From Pseudomonas turukhanskensis (GTDB lineage Bacteria; Pseudomonadota; Gammaproteobacteria; Pseudomonadales; Pseudomonadaceae): a stretch of DNA of 64,000 bases. The translations under genes were made by a program, and so were the position numbers. The stretch is taken from NCBI RefSeq assembly GCF_027922365.1, contig NZ_BSFN01000004.1:248001-312000 (forward strand), given 5' to 3'. Position 1 is the first letter of the stretch; each line of letters starts with the position of its first letter. Below the pieces are notes generated by a model, which did no database searches, was not told the origin of the DNA, and saw only the letters and a program-made list of their open reading frames with translations. Shown piece after piece: positions 8,309 to 17,628 of this stretch.

Positions 8309-9133
8309 ATGTCCCAGTTCCAAACCCAACTTGCCGCCCGTTCCGACGCCCTGCACATCGAGGCCGTCGACTTTGCCTATGCCAATGGCCACACGGTGTT
8401 CAGCAACCTGAACCTGCGTGCACGGCAAGGTGAGTTCGTGGCCATTCTCGGTCCGTCGGGGTGCGGTAAAACCACCTTGCTCAACTTGCTGTCCGGCTTT
8501 CAAAAACCCCAGGCCGGGCGCTTGCTGGTGGACGGCCAGCCGACGCGCCCGGAGCTGCCGGCCTTGGGCTACGTGTTTCAAAGCCCGCAGTTGTTTCCCT
8601 GGTTGAGTGCGCTGGAAAACGTACGGTTCGGGTTGCGTGTGGCCGGCGATAAAAACACCGTGCAGCAGTACGAGCACGCCATGCATTACCTGCGCCTGGT
8701 GGGCCTGGAAAACGCTGCACAGCGGCTACCCCGGCAGCTCTCCGGCGGCATGCAACAACGCGTAGCGCTGGCCCGCACTCTGGCGCTGGAGCCTCAGGTG
8801 CTGCTGATGGACGAGCCCTTTGCGGCGCTGGATGCCATCAGCCGCAACAGCATGAATGAAGAAACGCTGCGCCTATGGGCAGCGCTTGGCCAGACCGTTT
8901 TATTTATCACCCATGATATCGACGAAGCGGTGTTTCTCGCCGACCGCGTCGTGGTGTTGAACATTGCCCCCGGGGGTATTCATAGCGAGCTCGCCATCGA
9001 CTTGCCGCGCCCCCGCACCAACCGTGAAACCCGCCGCTTGCCGGCCTTTCTCGACTATCGCAACGAGCTGATGGAACGCATCGGCGACGTCATGGCGCAG
9101 TCGTCGTCGCTCCTTGAGCCCACCTTCGGATAA
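8309..9133 (+). CDS. SsuB/TauB-type ABC transporter ATPase
   Basis: Cytoplasmic ATP-hydrolysing subunit of a nitrate/sulfonate/taurine-type importer, about 274 residues. Walker A is GPSGCGKTT (48-56), the signature is LSGGMQQRVALARTLALEPQ, Walker B is VLLMDEPFAALD, and the H-loop is LFITHDIDEAVFLADRV. An upstream in-frame ATG at 8267 would give 288 residues, but the first 14 codons include rare TTA, ATA and AGT codons and overlap the predicted -10 box, so 8309 is preferred. Eleven bases separate it from the binding-protein gene. It is first in a four-gene rightward unit. Confidence 0.9.
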   Translation: MSQFQTQLAARSDALHIEAVDFAYANGHTVFSNLNLRARQGEFVAILGPSGCGKTTLLNLLSGFQKPQAGRLLVDGQPTRPELPALGYVFQSPQLFPWLSALENVRFGLRVAGDKNTVQQYEHAMHYLRLVGLENAAQRLPRQLSGGMQQRVALARTLALEPQVLLMDEPFAALDAISRNSMNEETLRLWAALGQTVLFITHDIDEAVFLADRVVVLNIAPGGIHSELAIDLPRPRTNRETRRLPAFLDYRNELMERIGDVMAQSSSLLEPTFG

Positions 9134-9144
9134 CGAGACTTTCC

Positions 9145-10134
9145 ATGTTCAAAACACTGCTTCTGCCGGTCGCGCTGGCGGCCTCCACCTGGCTGAGCGG
9201 CGCCCAGGCAGCCGAACCGCTGCGCATCGGTTACGTGATGGCGATGGCCAATGCGCCGGTAATTGTTGCCCAGAAACTTGGCTACTTTCAGGACGAAGGC
9301 CTGGCGGTGGACGTCAAAGCGCTGGGCGATGGTCCGGTGATTCAGCAAGCCCTGGCCGCCCATGAACTGGACGTGGCCTACGTCGGCACGCCGCCGGTTT
9401 ACCAGTGGTATGCACGGGGGTTGAAGAGCGTGATTCTGGCCAAGGTGAACTACGGCCAGGCCGCCGTGCTCACCCGCGCCAACGGCCCGATCAAGACCCT
9501 GGCCGACCTCAAAGGCCACAAGCTGGCCGGGGTGAAAAAGGGCAGTGGCATGGACGTGCTGCTGCGCGGCTATGTGCTGAAAGAAAACGCCAAGCTTGAG
9601 CCTGACACCGACGTGGAAATCGTCGACATGCCACCGGGCAATATGAACGCGGCGCTGGAGCGCGGCATTGTCGACGCCGCGTTCAGTTGGGAACCCTTTG
9701 TCAGCCAGGCGTTGTTGCGCGGCTCGGCGCGGCTGTTGCTGGATGTCAATCAGGCCCTGCCGCAGTACCCGTGGTACGTGGTGATTGGCCTGCCGGAAAC
9801 CCTGCGTGATCGCCCTGATGATGTGGTGAAACTGCTGCGCGCCCACCGCAAGGCCATCGCCTTTCTCAACGAGCACCCGGCCGAGGCCAACACCATCATC
9901 GCCGAGGCCTTCAAGCTGGAAACCGTGCAGCGCGCCGATGGCAGCAGCGTCAGTGGCGAGGAAATCGTCGCCGAAGCACGCAAACGCCTGGGCTGGTCGG
10001 CGGAGTTGAAAGACGCGGACCTGCAATTTATTCAGCGCCTGATGAACTACTCCAATCAGCTGAAATTCATGGACGCGCAGATCCCCCTCAAAGATCTGGT
10101 GGACACCTCGTACCTGCAAAAAGCCGCGCGCTGA
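9145..10134 (+). CDS. SsuA/TauA-like ABC transporter substrate-binding protein
   Basis: Periplasmic binding protein of 329 residues with a signal peptide (MFKTLLLPVALAASTWLSGAQA, cleaved before AEPLRIGY). The NMT1/SsuA-like pattern is visible: IGYVMAMANAPVIVAQKLGYFQDEG, the low-affinity hinge DVAYVGTPPVYQW, LADLKGHKLAGVKKGSGMD, and the second lobe FSWEPFVSQALL. The family binds sulfonates, taurine, nitrate, pyrimidine precursors or similar small anions. Its ligand here is not known. It follows the ATPase closely and precedes the permease by 8 bases. Confidence 0.92.
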   Translation: MFKTLLLPVALAASTWLSGAQAAEPLRIGYVMAMANAPVIVAQKLGYFQDEGLAVDVKALGDGPVIQQALAAHELDVAYVGTPPVYQWYARGLKSVILAKVNYGQAAVLTRANGPIKTLADLKGHKLAGVKKGSGMDVLLRGYVLKENAKLEPDTDVEIVDMPPGNMNAALERGIVDAAFSWEPFVSQALLRGSARLLLDVNQALPQYPWYVVIGLPETLRDRPDDVVKLLRAHRKAIAFLNEHPAEANTIIAEAFKLETVQRADGSSVSGEEIVAEARKRLGWSAELKDADLQFIQRLMNYSNQLKFMDAQIPLKDLVDTSYLQKAAR

Positions 10135-10142
10135 GCCTCGTC

Positions 10143-10892
10143 ATGCATTTGCCAAAAGCCAATTGGGGCTGGGCCTCATTGCCGTTTCTGCTGCTGGTGT
10201 GGGTCGCACTGGCCAGCCGCTTTCCCAGCTACGTGCTGCCGCAACCTTGGGTGGTGGCGGCCGAGGCGCTGCGCTGGATTGAAGACGGTTCGCTGTGGAA
10301 GCAGTTCAGGGCCAGCGTGCTGGAAGAGCTGGCCGGCTTTTTCAGCGCGGTGGTGGTAGCGGTGGTGCTGGGTGGGCTGGCGGGGTTGTGGCGGCATTTT
10401 CGCGACTTTATCTCGCCGCTCAACAGCCTGTTTATGGCCATTCCGCCGATTGCCTGGGCGCCGCTGATTCTGATCATTTTCGGCTTTGGTTTTTTCTCCA
10501 TCACCCTGGTGATCTTCATCGCCGCGGTGTTCCCCATGGCCGTGACCATCCAGGAGGGCGTGCTGGGCATTCGCGAGGGCGAAGTGCGCGCCGCACGCAC
10601 CCTGGGCGCCAACCGCTGGCAACTGCTGGGCCTGGTGTACCTGCCGGCCTCGCTGCCGTTTCTGACTGCGGCCCTGCGCATCGGCTTTAGCCAGGGCTGG
10701 CGCGCGCTGGTGGCCGCCGAAATGATCGGCGCCTCCCAAGGCATCGGCTGGATGGTGTCGATGGGTGGGCAGATCGGCAACAGCAGCCAAGTGCTGCTGG
10801 GCATCGTGTTGATCGGGCTGCTGGCCTGGTTGATGGAAAGCCTGGTGTTTCGCCGTATCGAGCGGCACTACCAATCCTGGCGCGCGGCCTGA
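10143..10892 (+). CDS. SsuC/TauC-type ABC transporter permease
   Basis: Inner-membrane permease of 249 residues with about six hydrophobic helices. The EAA-type loop contacting the ATPase reads EVRAARTLGANRWQLLGLVY. The last helix pair (VLLGIVLIGLLAWLMESLVF) ends with a basic tail. It completes the importer with the ATPase and binding protein upstream, and is followed after 36 bases by the DUF3604 gene, which has its own ribosome site. Confidence 0.91.
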   Translation: MHLPKANWGWASLPFLLLVWVALASRFPSYVLPQPWVVAAEALRWIEDGSLWKQFRASVLEELAGFFSAVVVAVVLGGLAGLWRHFRDFISPLNSLFMAIPPIAWAPLILIIFGFGFFSITLVIFIAAVFPMAVTIQEGVLGIREGEVRAARTLGANRWQLLGLVYLPASLPFLTAALRIGFSQGWRALVAAEMIGASQGIGWMVSMGGQIGNSSQVLLGIVLIGLLAWLMESLVFRRIERHYQSWRAA

Positions 10893-10928
10893 GTGCGCGC
10901 TGTTTAATTTCGTGCAGAGGACTTACCT

Positions 10929-13298
10929 GTGAGCCAGACCTTCGACCCCCGTGAAGCCGGGCATTACATCGCCCCTGTGGGCCTGTATGCGCGCAACAAA
11001 GCGCGGCCGTTTCTGGGCAGCATTCGCTGCGACCGCCAGACCCTGGTGGCCGGCCAATGGGACGAAATCACCTTCGTCTACGAAGTGGGCGCCAGCGGCC
11101 TGGCCGACGGCGCGTGGCTCAAGCTGGCCTTTAAGTTCTATTCCGACTGGGCGCTGTTCCAGACCTCCGATCCCAGCGCCGCCAACTATGTAAGCGCCGA
11201 ATACCAGGCCGGCGAACTGGCCCCCGGGCAAAGCCCGGCCACGGTGCAACACCTGAACGTGCGCTTCGACCAGAAGGGCCATGAGCGGCCGTTTCAGAAA
11301 GCCATTTTGATCGACATTGTTGACGGTTACCTGAACCCCGGTGACCGCATCATTATTCGCATCGGCGATCGCCGTCAGGGCGGAGCGGGCACCCGGGTGC
11401 AGAGTTTTGTCGAAAAGGACTTTCGCTTTCGCCTGTTTATCGACCCGCTGGGCAGCTCGAAATTTGCCGAAGTACCGGGCGATTTGCTGCTCGATATCGT
11501 GCCTGGCGTGCCGGAGCGTTTGCTGGTGATCGTGCCGCGTCTGGTCGGCCAGGCGCAGCCGTTCGATGTGCTGATTCGTGCCGATGATGCCTGGGGCAAT
11601 ACCTGCCGTAATCTGCCGCTCAGTGGCAAGGTGCTGCTCAGCGGCCCCCAGGGCAGCAGCCTGGGTTTGCCGTTTACCCTGGCGAGCGACGGCTGGGCCA
11701 TCGCCCGGTTGCCGGCGCTGAAGCTGGAAGAACTGGGCGAGTGGTCGGTCAGCGTGCAGGCAGCCGAGGCGGGCGTGGCGGCGGCTCAGGCCCATATCAC
11801 TGTGGACCAGGCGCTGCCCGGCATTCGCCCGTTGTACGCCGACTTGCATGTGCACTCCGATGACACCGTAGGCACCAACGACACCCTCTACAACCTGAGC
11901 TACGGCCGCGATGTGGCCGGGTTGGATGTGCTGGGTTATACCGCCAACGATTTCAATATCACCGAGAAGCGTTGGGACGCTGCGGTTGCATTGATCGCCG
12001 AGCTGAACGAGGCGGGGCGGTTTGTTTGCTACCCCGGCACCGAGTGGTGCGGCAACTCCTGTGCGGGCGGCGACCGCAATGTGGTGTTCCTGCACGACGG
12101 CAAGCCCGAGTTTCCCTTCGATAACCAGGGCCGCCTGGTGCGCTCGTTCGAGTGGAACGAATTTACCGCCGGCACCATTAAGCCCGGCGCCTGGCCGGTG
12201 GATGAGCTGTACGCCGCCTATGCGAAAAACCCCGAAGGCCATTTGATGATGCCGCACGTAGGCGGCCGCCGATGCAACCTCGACTGGCACCATCCGGAGC
12301 TGGAACGCTTGATTGAAGTGGGCTCGGCCTGGGGGCAGTTCCATTGGGTGTATGCCGAGGCCTTGCAGCGCGGTTACCGCGTTGGCGCGGCAGCCAACAG
12401 CGATGAGCACCAGGGCCGTTGTGGCGGTGGAGTGCCGGCTACGGCGGTGTTTGGATCACGCGGTGGGCTGACCGGGGTGATCGCCGAGGCCTTCGACCGT
12501 GCGGGCGTCGGCAAAGCCTTGCGCGCCCGGCACACCTTTGCCACCACTGGTGAGCGCAGCGTTGCCGTATTGCGCCAGGGCGAGCACCTGATGGGCGATG
12601 TGGTGGCGGCTGCCGCCGGGCAAACGCTGGACTATCGCCTGCTCGGCGATGCGGGTTGGGAGCAGGTGGAATTGTTCGATGGCGAGCAGTGCATCTGGTC
12701 GCGCAACCTGCACGAAGAGGCCGGGCTGTCGAGCCGCCGTGTGCGGGTACGCCTGGGCGGTGCGCGGATCAAAGACCGTTATCGCGGCGCGTACTGGAGC
12801 GGCGAAATCGAGATTATCGGGGCCGTTATCAACGGCTTCCAGTTTCTTGGTGCCGACCACCCGGAGCAGACGGTCTGGCGCAAAAACGCCACCACGCTGG
12901 CCTTTCGCACCGACACCAACGGCGACACCGACAGCCTGGAGATCGAGCTGTCGCAACTGGCTGGCGCGCGCATCAGCCTGAACAGCCGGGTGGACAGTTA
13001 CGTGAAAGTAGGCGACCCGTTGCAGCCACACCCCCATGTGCATGCGCCGACCGTGAGCGTGCAGGTGTTGGGTTCGCAATTGCTGGAGCGGGGCGCGGTG
13101 ATCGAGAAGCTGGCCGGCGCAGAATTGCAGGTGGCGCTGGAGCGCATAACCGAGCAGGCGTTGCCACGGGAAGTGGAAGGGTTGATTGACGTGGATAGCC
13201 TGAACCTGGCACCGGGCCGTGAGCACCCGTTGTTTATCACCGCCCGCCAGCGCGATCAGTCGAGGGTATGGACGTCGGCGTTGTTTGTGACCCTGTAA
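10929..13298 (+). CDS. DUF3604 (PHP-like metal-dependent) protein of unknown function
   Basis: A 789-residue protein with no signal peptide. The N-terminal 300 residues look like beta-rich domains (EITFVYEVGASGLADGAWLKLAFKF). From about 300 a DUF3604 region begins with a PHP-type metal motif ADLHVHSDD (His307, His309), followed by YPGTEWCG, MPHVGGRRC (His443) and AANSDEH (Asp492, His494), all likely metal ligands. PHP relatives are phosphoesterases or hydrolases; a hydrolase acting on the imported compound is an inference. The start is GTG 10929 with AGAGGA 8 bases upstream. It is the last gene of the transporter operon; the next gene is on the other strand behind a REP pair. Confidence 0.82.
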   Translation: MSQTFDPREAGHYIAPVGLYARNKARPFLGSIRCDRQTLVAGQWDEITFVYEVGASGLADGAWLKLAFKFYSDWALFQTSDPSAANYVSAEYQAGELAPGQSPATVQHLNVRFDQKGHERPFQKAILIDIVDGYLNPGDRIIIRIGDRRQGGAGTRVQSFVEKDFRFRLFIDPLGSSKFAEVPGDLLLDIVPGVPERLLVIVPRLVGQAQPFDVLIRADDAWGNTCRNLPLSGKVLLSGPQGSSLGLPFTLASDGWAIARLPALKLEELGEWSVSVQAAEAGVAAAQAHITVDQALPGIRPLYADLHVHSDDTVGTNDTLYNLSYGRDVAGLDVLGYTANDFNITEKRWDAAVALIAELNEAGRFVCYPGTEWCGNSCAGGDRNVVFLHDGKPEFPFDNQGRLVRSFEWNEFTAGTIKPGAWPVDELYAAYAKNPEGHLMMPHVGGRRCNLDWHHPELERLIEVGSAWGQFHWVYAEALQRGYRVGAAANSDEHQGRCGGGVPATAVFGSRGGLTGVIAEAFDRAGVGKALRARHTFATTGERSVAVLRQGEHLMGDVVAAAAGQTLDYRLLGDAGWEQVELFDGEQCIWSRNLHEEAGLSSRRVRVRLGGARIKDRYRGAYWSGEIEIIGAVINGFQFLGADHPEQTVWRKNATTLAFRTDTNGDTDSLEIELSQLAGARISLNSRVDSYVKVGDPLQPHPHVHAPTVSVQVLGSQLLERGAVIEKLAGAELQVALERITEQALPREVEGLIDVDSLNLAPGREHPLFITARQRDQSRVWTSALFVTL

Positions 13299-13314
13299 AC
13301 CGGTGTTTGCAGGA

Positions 13315-13362
13315 ATCGAGGCTGAAGCCTCTCCTACACAGAAACTCGGAGAGGCTTTAGCC
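13315..13362. repeat. Paired inverted REP elements (BIME-like)
   Basis: Two REP units face each other: ATCGAGGCTGAAGCCTCTCC at 13315-13334 continuing TACA, and TCGGAGAGGCTTTAGCC at 13346-13362. The right unit contains the minus-strand stop codon (13357-13359) of the broken MFS gene. The element separates two convergent transcription units. Confidence 0.82.
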
Positions 13363-14508
13363 GCCAGCGTTTGGTCTGGGCGCCGGTGGCCATACCGAGA
13401 ACACGGCCGACACCGCCAGCATCAAAGCGGCCGCGCTATACATCCACACACTCGGCACAATCGGCAACACGCTGCCGGCCAGCAGCGGGCCGGCACCGGC
13501 GCCGATATCGCGCCACACCGAGTTCGCCGCCAACGCCTGCACCCGCTCCGGGCCGGGGTTGCGCTGGGTGACCAGGGGTGCCACCAGTGGTAGTTGCAGT
13601 GCACGCAGCACCACGATGGCCGCCGCGCAGCTCCACAACCAACCGGCGCCAAAACCCACCAACATCACTGCCGTCAGCAGCGACAAACTCACCAGCAATT
13701 TCTGCGCGCCGTATTTATCGGCCAGGTGTCCACCCACTGGGCTTAGCAGTAACTCGCCCAGATACCGCAGCGCCATCAGCAAGGCTGCGGCCATCACCGC
13801 GCCGCCGGGAAACAGGTCTTTGCCCAGGTACGACAGGCCGATGATAAACAGGCCGTCAAGCGTGAGCCCTTCGAGAAACGACCAGAAGTCCAGGCGACTG
13901 GGCAGGCGAATGCCGCGTCGGGTGGTCAGCGCATGGGGTTGCATGGGCAAACGCCGGGCCATCAGCAAACCGGCTATGGCCACCAGGCTCAAGGCAAAAA
14001 AGATCGGCCGTGGGCCCAGCCATAACGCCACGGCAGCGCCCACCGGCAAGGCAAGCATCGGCCCCAGGGCGGTAAAGGCCCGCGCCCGTCCGGAGCGGCG
14101 CGCCACGCCCAGGGGCTGTGCGGTGGCGAGCACCTGAGTTGAGAGGTTTAGCGCCGCAAACGCCAGCCCCCACATCAGGCGCAATGGCAGCAACAGCCAG
14201 AGGCCCGAGAGCGAGGTGTAGCCCAGCGCGCAGATGGCGGCGGCAACCACGGCGAGGGTCGAGGTGAGGCGATCACCATGGCGGCCATAAAACCGCGACA
14301 CGGCGCCGTAGCCGACGATGCGCACCAGACGATTGGCCGCCAGCAGTACCCCGACTTCGGCCAGGTTCAGGCCAAAGTCGCTGGCATACATCGGCAGCAG
14401 CAACTACAGCAGCACATCGGTAGGCAAGGCCATGCCCAGCGTGAGGGCGGCGAAGCGGGAGTGGCGGTCGGCGGTGCGTAGGGTGGCGTCGGTAAGGTCG
14501 GCGGGCAT
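13357..14508 (-). pseudogene. MFS transporter interrupted by an amber codon at codon 35
   Basis: Reading from ATG 14508 gives MPADLTDATLRTADRHSR and then a first helix ending TDVLL, a TAG codon at 14406-14404, and the same frame continues LLLPMYASDFGLNLAEVGVL through a complete major-facilitator protein of about 383 residues. Relatives normally have an aromatic residue at this place (LLYLLLP), so a single TAC/TAT to TAG change explains it. The remainder shows normal MFS features (GRHGDRLTS loop, GGHLADKYGAQKLL). Internal restart from TTG 14403 would lose half of helix 1. Either a true loss-of-function allele or a sequencing error; the rest shows no decay. Confidence 0.82.
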
Positions 14509-14552
14509 GTTCAGGGTGTCAGGCGTTCAAATGAGGGGCTGGGTTGTTCGGC

Positions 14553-15962
14553 TCATGGCGCGCCAATCCCCAGCGCCACCATCTTCTTGTACAGGGTCGA
14601 GCGACCGAGCCCCAGTTGCTTGGCGGCCTCCACCACATTGCCGTGATGCGCCGCCAGGCTTTGCTCGATCAATTGCCGTTCGAACGCGGCGCGGGCGCGG
14701 TAAAAGTCTTGCTCGCCGATAACGGCGGCGGTCGTGCCAGCCGGCAGGGGGGTAAAGCGGCCGATAGCGGTGCGCAATGCGGTGGCGGTCAGCAACGGCT
14801 CGTCACTGAGCAGTGCGCAGCGCTCCAGCACGTTGCGCAGCTCGCGAATATTGCCGGGCCAGGCGTGGCTGGCGAGCAGGGCCATGGCGTCGCTTGCCAG
14901 GTCGAAATGGCCGCGACCCAGGTCCTCGAGCATGGCATCGCACAGGGCCGGCAAATCATCCAGGCGCTCACGCAGCGGCGGCACCGAAATGGGCAATACG
15001 TTGAGACGGTAGTACAGGTCGGCGCGAAAACGGCCGTCGGCCACGGCATTTTCCAGGTCCAGCGAGGTGGCCGCGATCAGGCGGATATCGCTGCGCAGCA
15101 TCTGGTTGGAACCCACCGGCTCATATTCTTTCTCCTGCAACACGCGCAGCAGTTTGCTTTGCAGGGCCAACGGCATATCGCCGATTTCATCCAGAAACAG
15201 CGTGCCGCCCTCGGCCAATTGCAGCTTGCCCGAACGGCCTTTGCGGTCGGCGCCGGTAAAAGCGCCGGGGGCGGTGCCGAAGAACTCGGCCTCCAGCAGG
15301 TTTTCCGGAATGGCCGCGCAGTTCACGCTGACGAAGGGTTTGTGTGCGCGCGTGCTGGCGCTGTGAATCGCATGGGCTAACAGCTCTTTGCCGGTGCCGG
15401 TCTCACCCAGCAGCAACACCGGCGACTCGCTGCCGGCCGCGCGGCGGGCGTGACGTTTTACCTCCAGGCTGCGGGCGCCGGTACCAATAAAGTGCGAGAA
15501 ACTGTACTTGGCTTGGCGGGCTTGCAGCAGCGAGCGGGTGGAGGCCAGCTCTTTCTGGATCTGGGTAAAGCGCGTCACCAGCGGGGCAAGACGAGTGAGC
15601 TGGTCGAACAAGGCGAAACCGATGGCGCCGATTACCTTTCCGGCGGCGTCGTGGATCGGCAGGCGCATCACCACCAGCGGGCCGTTGGGGGTGTCGAGCA
15701 TGTCCAGCAGGATGGGTTCGCCGGTTTGCGCCACCTGGCGCATCAGGCTGCCGGGAATGACGTTCTCCACTTCCTGGCCGACCGCCGCCTTGGCGCTGGG
15801 CTGCCCATAGCGCTTGGCGTAGCGCTCGTTCATCCAGACGATGCGCGCGTCCTTGTCGACAATCACCGTGCCCTCGCTGGACTGCTCGACGATCTCGAAC
15901 AACGAACGGATCGCCAGCTGGCGTACCTGCCGGTAGTCCTTGAGGTTGTCGGCGTCTTTCAT
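14553..15962 (-). CDS. Sigma-54-dependent activator with PAS sensor domain
   Basis: Enhancer-binding regulator of 469 residues. A PAS domain fills about 20-130 (EQSSEGTVIVDKDARIVWMNERYAKRYG). The AAA+ domain (about 155-385) has Walker A GETGTGKE, the sigma-54 contact loop GAFTGA and Walker B TLFLDEIGDMP. A Fis-type helix-turn-helix closes the protein (NVVEAAKQLGLGRSTLYKKMVALG). ATG 15962 is chosen because the frame upstream overlaps a repeat and lacks coding character. It is divergent from atoE, which suggests, without proof, control of short-chain fatty acid uptake. No response-regulator receiver domain is present. Confidence 0.92.
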   Translation of the reverse strand: MKDADNLKDYRQVRQLAIRSLFEIVEQSSEGTVIVDKDARIVWMNERYAKRYGQPSAKAAVGQEVENVIPGSLMRQVAQTGEPILLDMLDTPNGPLVVMRLPIHDAAGKVIGAIGFALFDQLTRLAPLVTRFTQIQKELASTRSLLQARQAKYSFSHFIGTGARSLEVKRHARRAAGSESPVLLLGETGTGKELLAHAIHSASTRAHKPFVSVNCAAIPENLLEAEFFGTAPGAFTGADRKGRSGKLQLAEGGTLFLDEIGDMPLALQSKLLRVLQEKEYEPVGSNQMLRSDIRLIAATSLDLENAVADGRFRADLYYRLNVLPISVPPLRERLDDLPALCDAMLEDLGRGHFDLASDAMALLASHAWPGNIRELRNVLERCALLSDEPLLTATALRTAIGRFTPLPAGTTAAVIGEQDFYRARAAFERQLIEQSLAAHHGNVVEAAKQLGLGRSTLYKKMVALGIGAP

Positions 15963-16052
15963 CGGGCGCGGGCCTTGTGGGGAGGAGGGGGCAAGGGTGC
16001 CAGAAATGGGGGTGGAGTGCAGCGTTTGGTGAGGGCATCGGTGTACGCCGCT

Positions 16053-16091
16053 TTCCCTCACCCCAGCCCTCTCCCTGAGGGAGAGGGGGAA
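16053..16091. repeat. CCCTCACCCC...GAGGGAGAGGGG intergenic repeat
   Basis: A hairpin-forming element with arms CCCTCTCCCT and AGGGAGAGGG around a GAGGG/CCCTC core. The same motif family is widespread between genes of Pseudomonas and Xanthomonas. It lies in the divergent region upstream of the sigma-54 activator gene. Confidence 0.75.
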
Positions 16092-16191
16092 TCGGCGTGG
16101 CCCCTACCAAAGCCGCATGCCGGCAAGCGGAACTAAATCGCCAGTAACGCCACTACTTCCTAGGTCGCCACAACAACAATGAGGTTCCTGG

Positions 16192-17610
16192 ATGAATACT
16201 CAAGTCGAAAAGAGCCGCTACGCGCGCTTCGCCATGCGCTGCTCGAACTGGGCAGAGCGTTGGTTTCCTGATTCCTGGGTGTTCGCCACGCTGGCCGTGC
16301 TGCTGGTGACGGTTGCCGTGCTGGCCATGGGCGCGCCACCGGCGCAGGCGGCCAAGGCGTTTGGTGATGGGTTCTGGAGCCTGATTCCCTTCACCATGCA
16401 GATGGCCTTTGTGGTGATTGGCGGCTATGTGGTGGCCAGCTCCGGCCCGGCCTCGCGACTGATTGATGTGCTAGCCAGGGTGCCGAAAAACGGGCGGTCG
16501 GCGGTGGCGTGGGTGGCGCTGATTTCCATGTCGGCCTCCTTGCTCAATTGGGGCCTGAGCCTGGTGTTCGGCGGCCTGCTGGTACGCGCGCTGGCCCGAC
16601 GTGAAGAGTTGCATATGGACTACCGCGCCGCCGGCGCCGCGGCATACCTGGGCCTGGGGGCGGTGTGGGCGTTGGGGCTGTCGTCTTCGGCGGCGCAGTT
16701 ACAGGCCAACCCCACCAGTCTGCCGCCTTCGATTCTGGCGATTACCGGGGTGATTCCGTTCACCGAAACCATCTTTCTCTGGCAATCCGGCGTGTTGCTG
16801 CTGGCGTTGGTGGTGGTGTCGCTGGTGATCGCTTATGTCACCGCACCGAGTGCCACCAGTGCGCGGGACGCCAAAGCCTGTGGCATTGATCCGAGCTTTA
16901 ACGCAGCCAGGCTGGAAAAACCCACACGCCCCGGCGAGTGGCTGGAGCACAGCCCGCTGCTGATCATTTTGCTGGTGCTACTGGCTGCCGGTTGGCTGGC
17001 GCAGGAGTTCGCCAGCAAGCCGGCGATTGTCGCCATCTCGGGGCTGAACACCTACAACCTGCTGTTTCTGATGGTGGGCGCGTTGCTGCATTGGCGGCCA
17101 CGCAGCTTTCTCGATGCGGTGGCGCGCGCGGTACCGACCACCACGGGCGTGCTGATCCAGTTTCCGTTGTATGGCTCGATTGCCGCCATCATGACCACCG
17201 TCAACGGCAGCGACGGCCAGACCGTGGCGCACCATATTTCCACCTTCTTTGTGCAGATCGCCTCCCATGACACCTATGCGTTGCTGATGGGCACGTACTC
17301 GGCGGTGCTGGGGTTCTTTATTCCCTCGGGCGGCGGCAAGTGGATTATCGAGGCGCCTTATGTGATGCAGGTAGCCAACGAGCTGCAGTACCACCGGGGC
17401 TGGGCGGTGCAGATTTATAACGCCGCCGAGGCGCTGCCGAATTTGATCAACCCGTTTTATATGCTGCCGCTGTTGGGCGTGCTGGGGTTGCGGGCGCGGG
17501 ATCTGATCGGTTTTTCGTTTGTACAGCTGCTGGTGCACGCACCACTGGTGCTGTTTCTATTGTGGGCGTTGGGCACAACACTGCAGTACACGCCGCCGGT
17601 GGCGCCTTAG
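16192..17610 (+). CDS. atoE: Short-chain fatty acid transporter AtoE
   Basis: Integral-membrane carrier of 472 residues for acetoacetate, butyrate or similar short-chain acids. The protein has about 11-12 hydrophobic helices and family segments WAERWFPDSWVFATLAVLL, FWSLIPFTMQMAFVVIGGYVVASS, the NWGLSLVFGGLL segment, and FFIPSGGGKWIIEAPYVM. No atoDAB genes accompany it. It is divergent from the PAS/sigma-54 activator, which is the likely regulator. It is followed by a REP pair acting as spacer before the convergent lipoprotein gene. Confidence 0.93.
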   Translation: MNTQVEKSRYARFAMRCSNWAERWFPDSWVFATLAVLLVTVAVLAMGAPPAQAAKAFGDGFWSLIPFTMQMAFVVIGGYVVASSGPASRLIDVLARVPKNGRSAVAWVALISMSASLLNWGLSLVFGGLLVRALARREELHMDYRAAGAAAYLGLGAVWALGLSSSAAQLQANPTSLPPSILAITGVIPFTETIFLWQSGVLLLALVVVSLVIAYVTAPSATSARDAKACGIDPSFNAARLEKPTRPGEWLEHSPLLIILLVLLAAGWLAQEFASKPAIVAISGLNTYNLLFLMVGALLHWRPRSFLDAVARAVPTTTGVLIQFPLYGSIAAIMTTVNGSDGQTVAHHISTFFVQIASHDTYALLMGTYSAVLGFFIPSGGGKWIIEAPYVMQVANELQYHRGWAVQIYNAAEALPNLINPFYMLPLLGVLGLRARDLIGFSFVQLLVHAPLVLFLLWALGTTLQYTPPVAP

Positions 17611-17628
17611 GCTTTTAAGGTCAAGGGC

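Noticed and set aside
10923-12410. 495-residue open frame antisense to the DUF3604 gene
   Set aside because: Composition (many His, Gln, Gly) and position show it to be a mirror of the real gene.
16096-16115. Possible sigma-54 promoter TGG...GC before atoE
   Set aside because: Spacing between the GG and GC elements is 11 instead of 10 bases and the TTGC box is absent.
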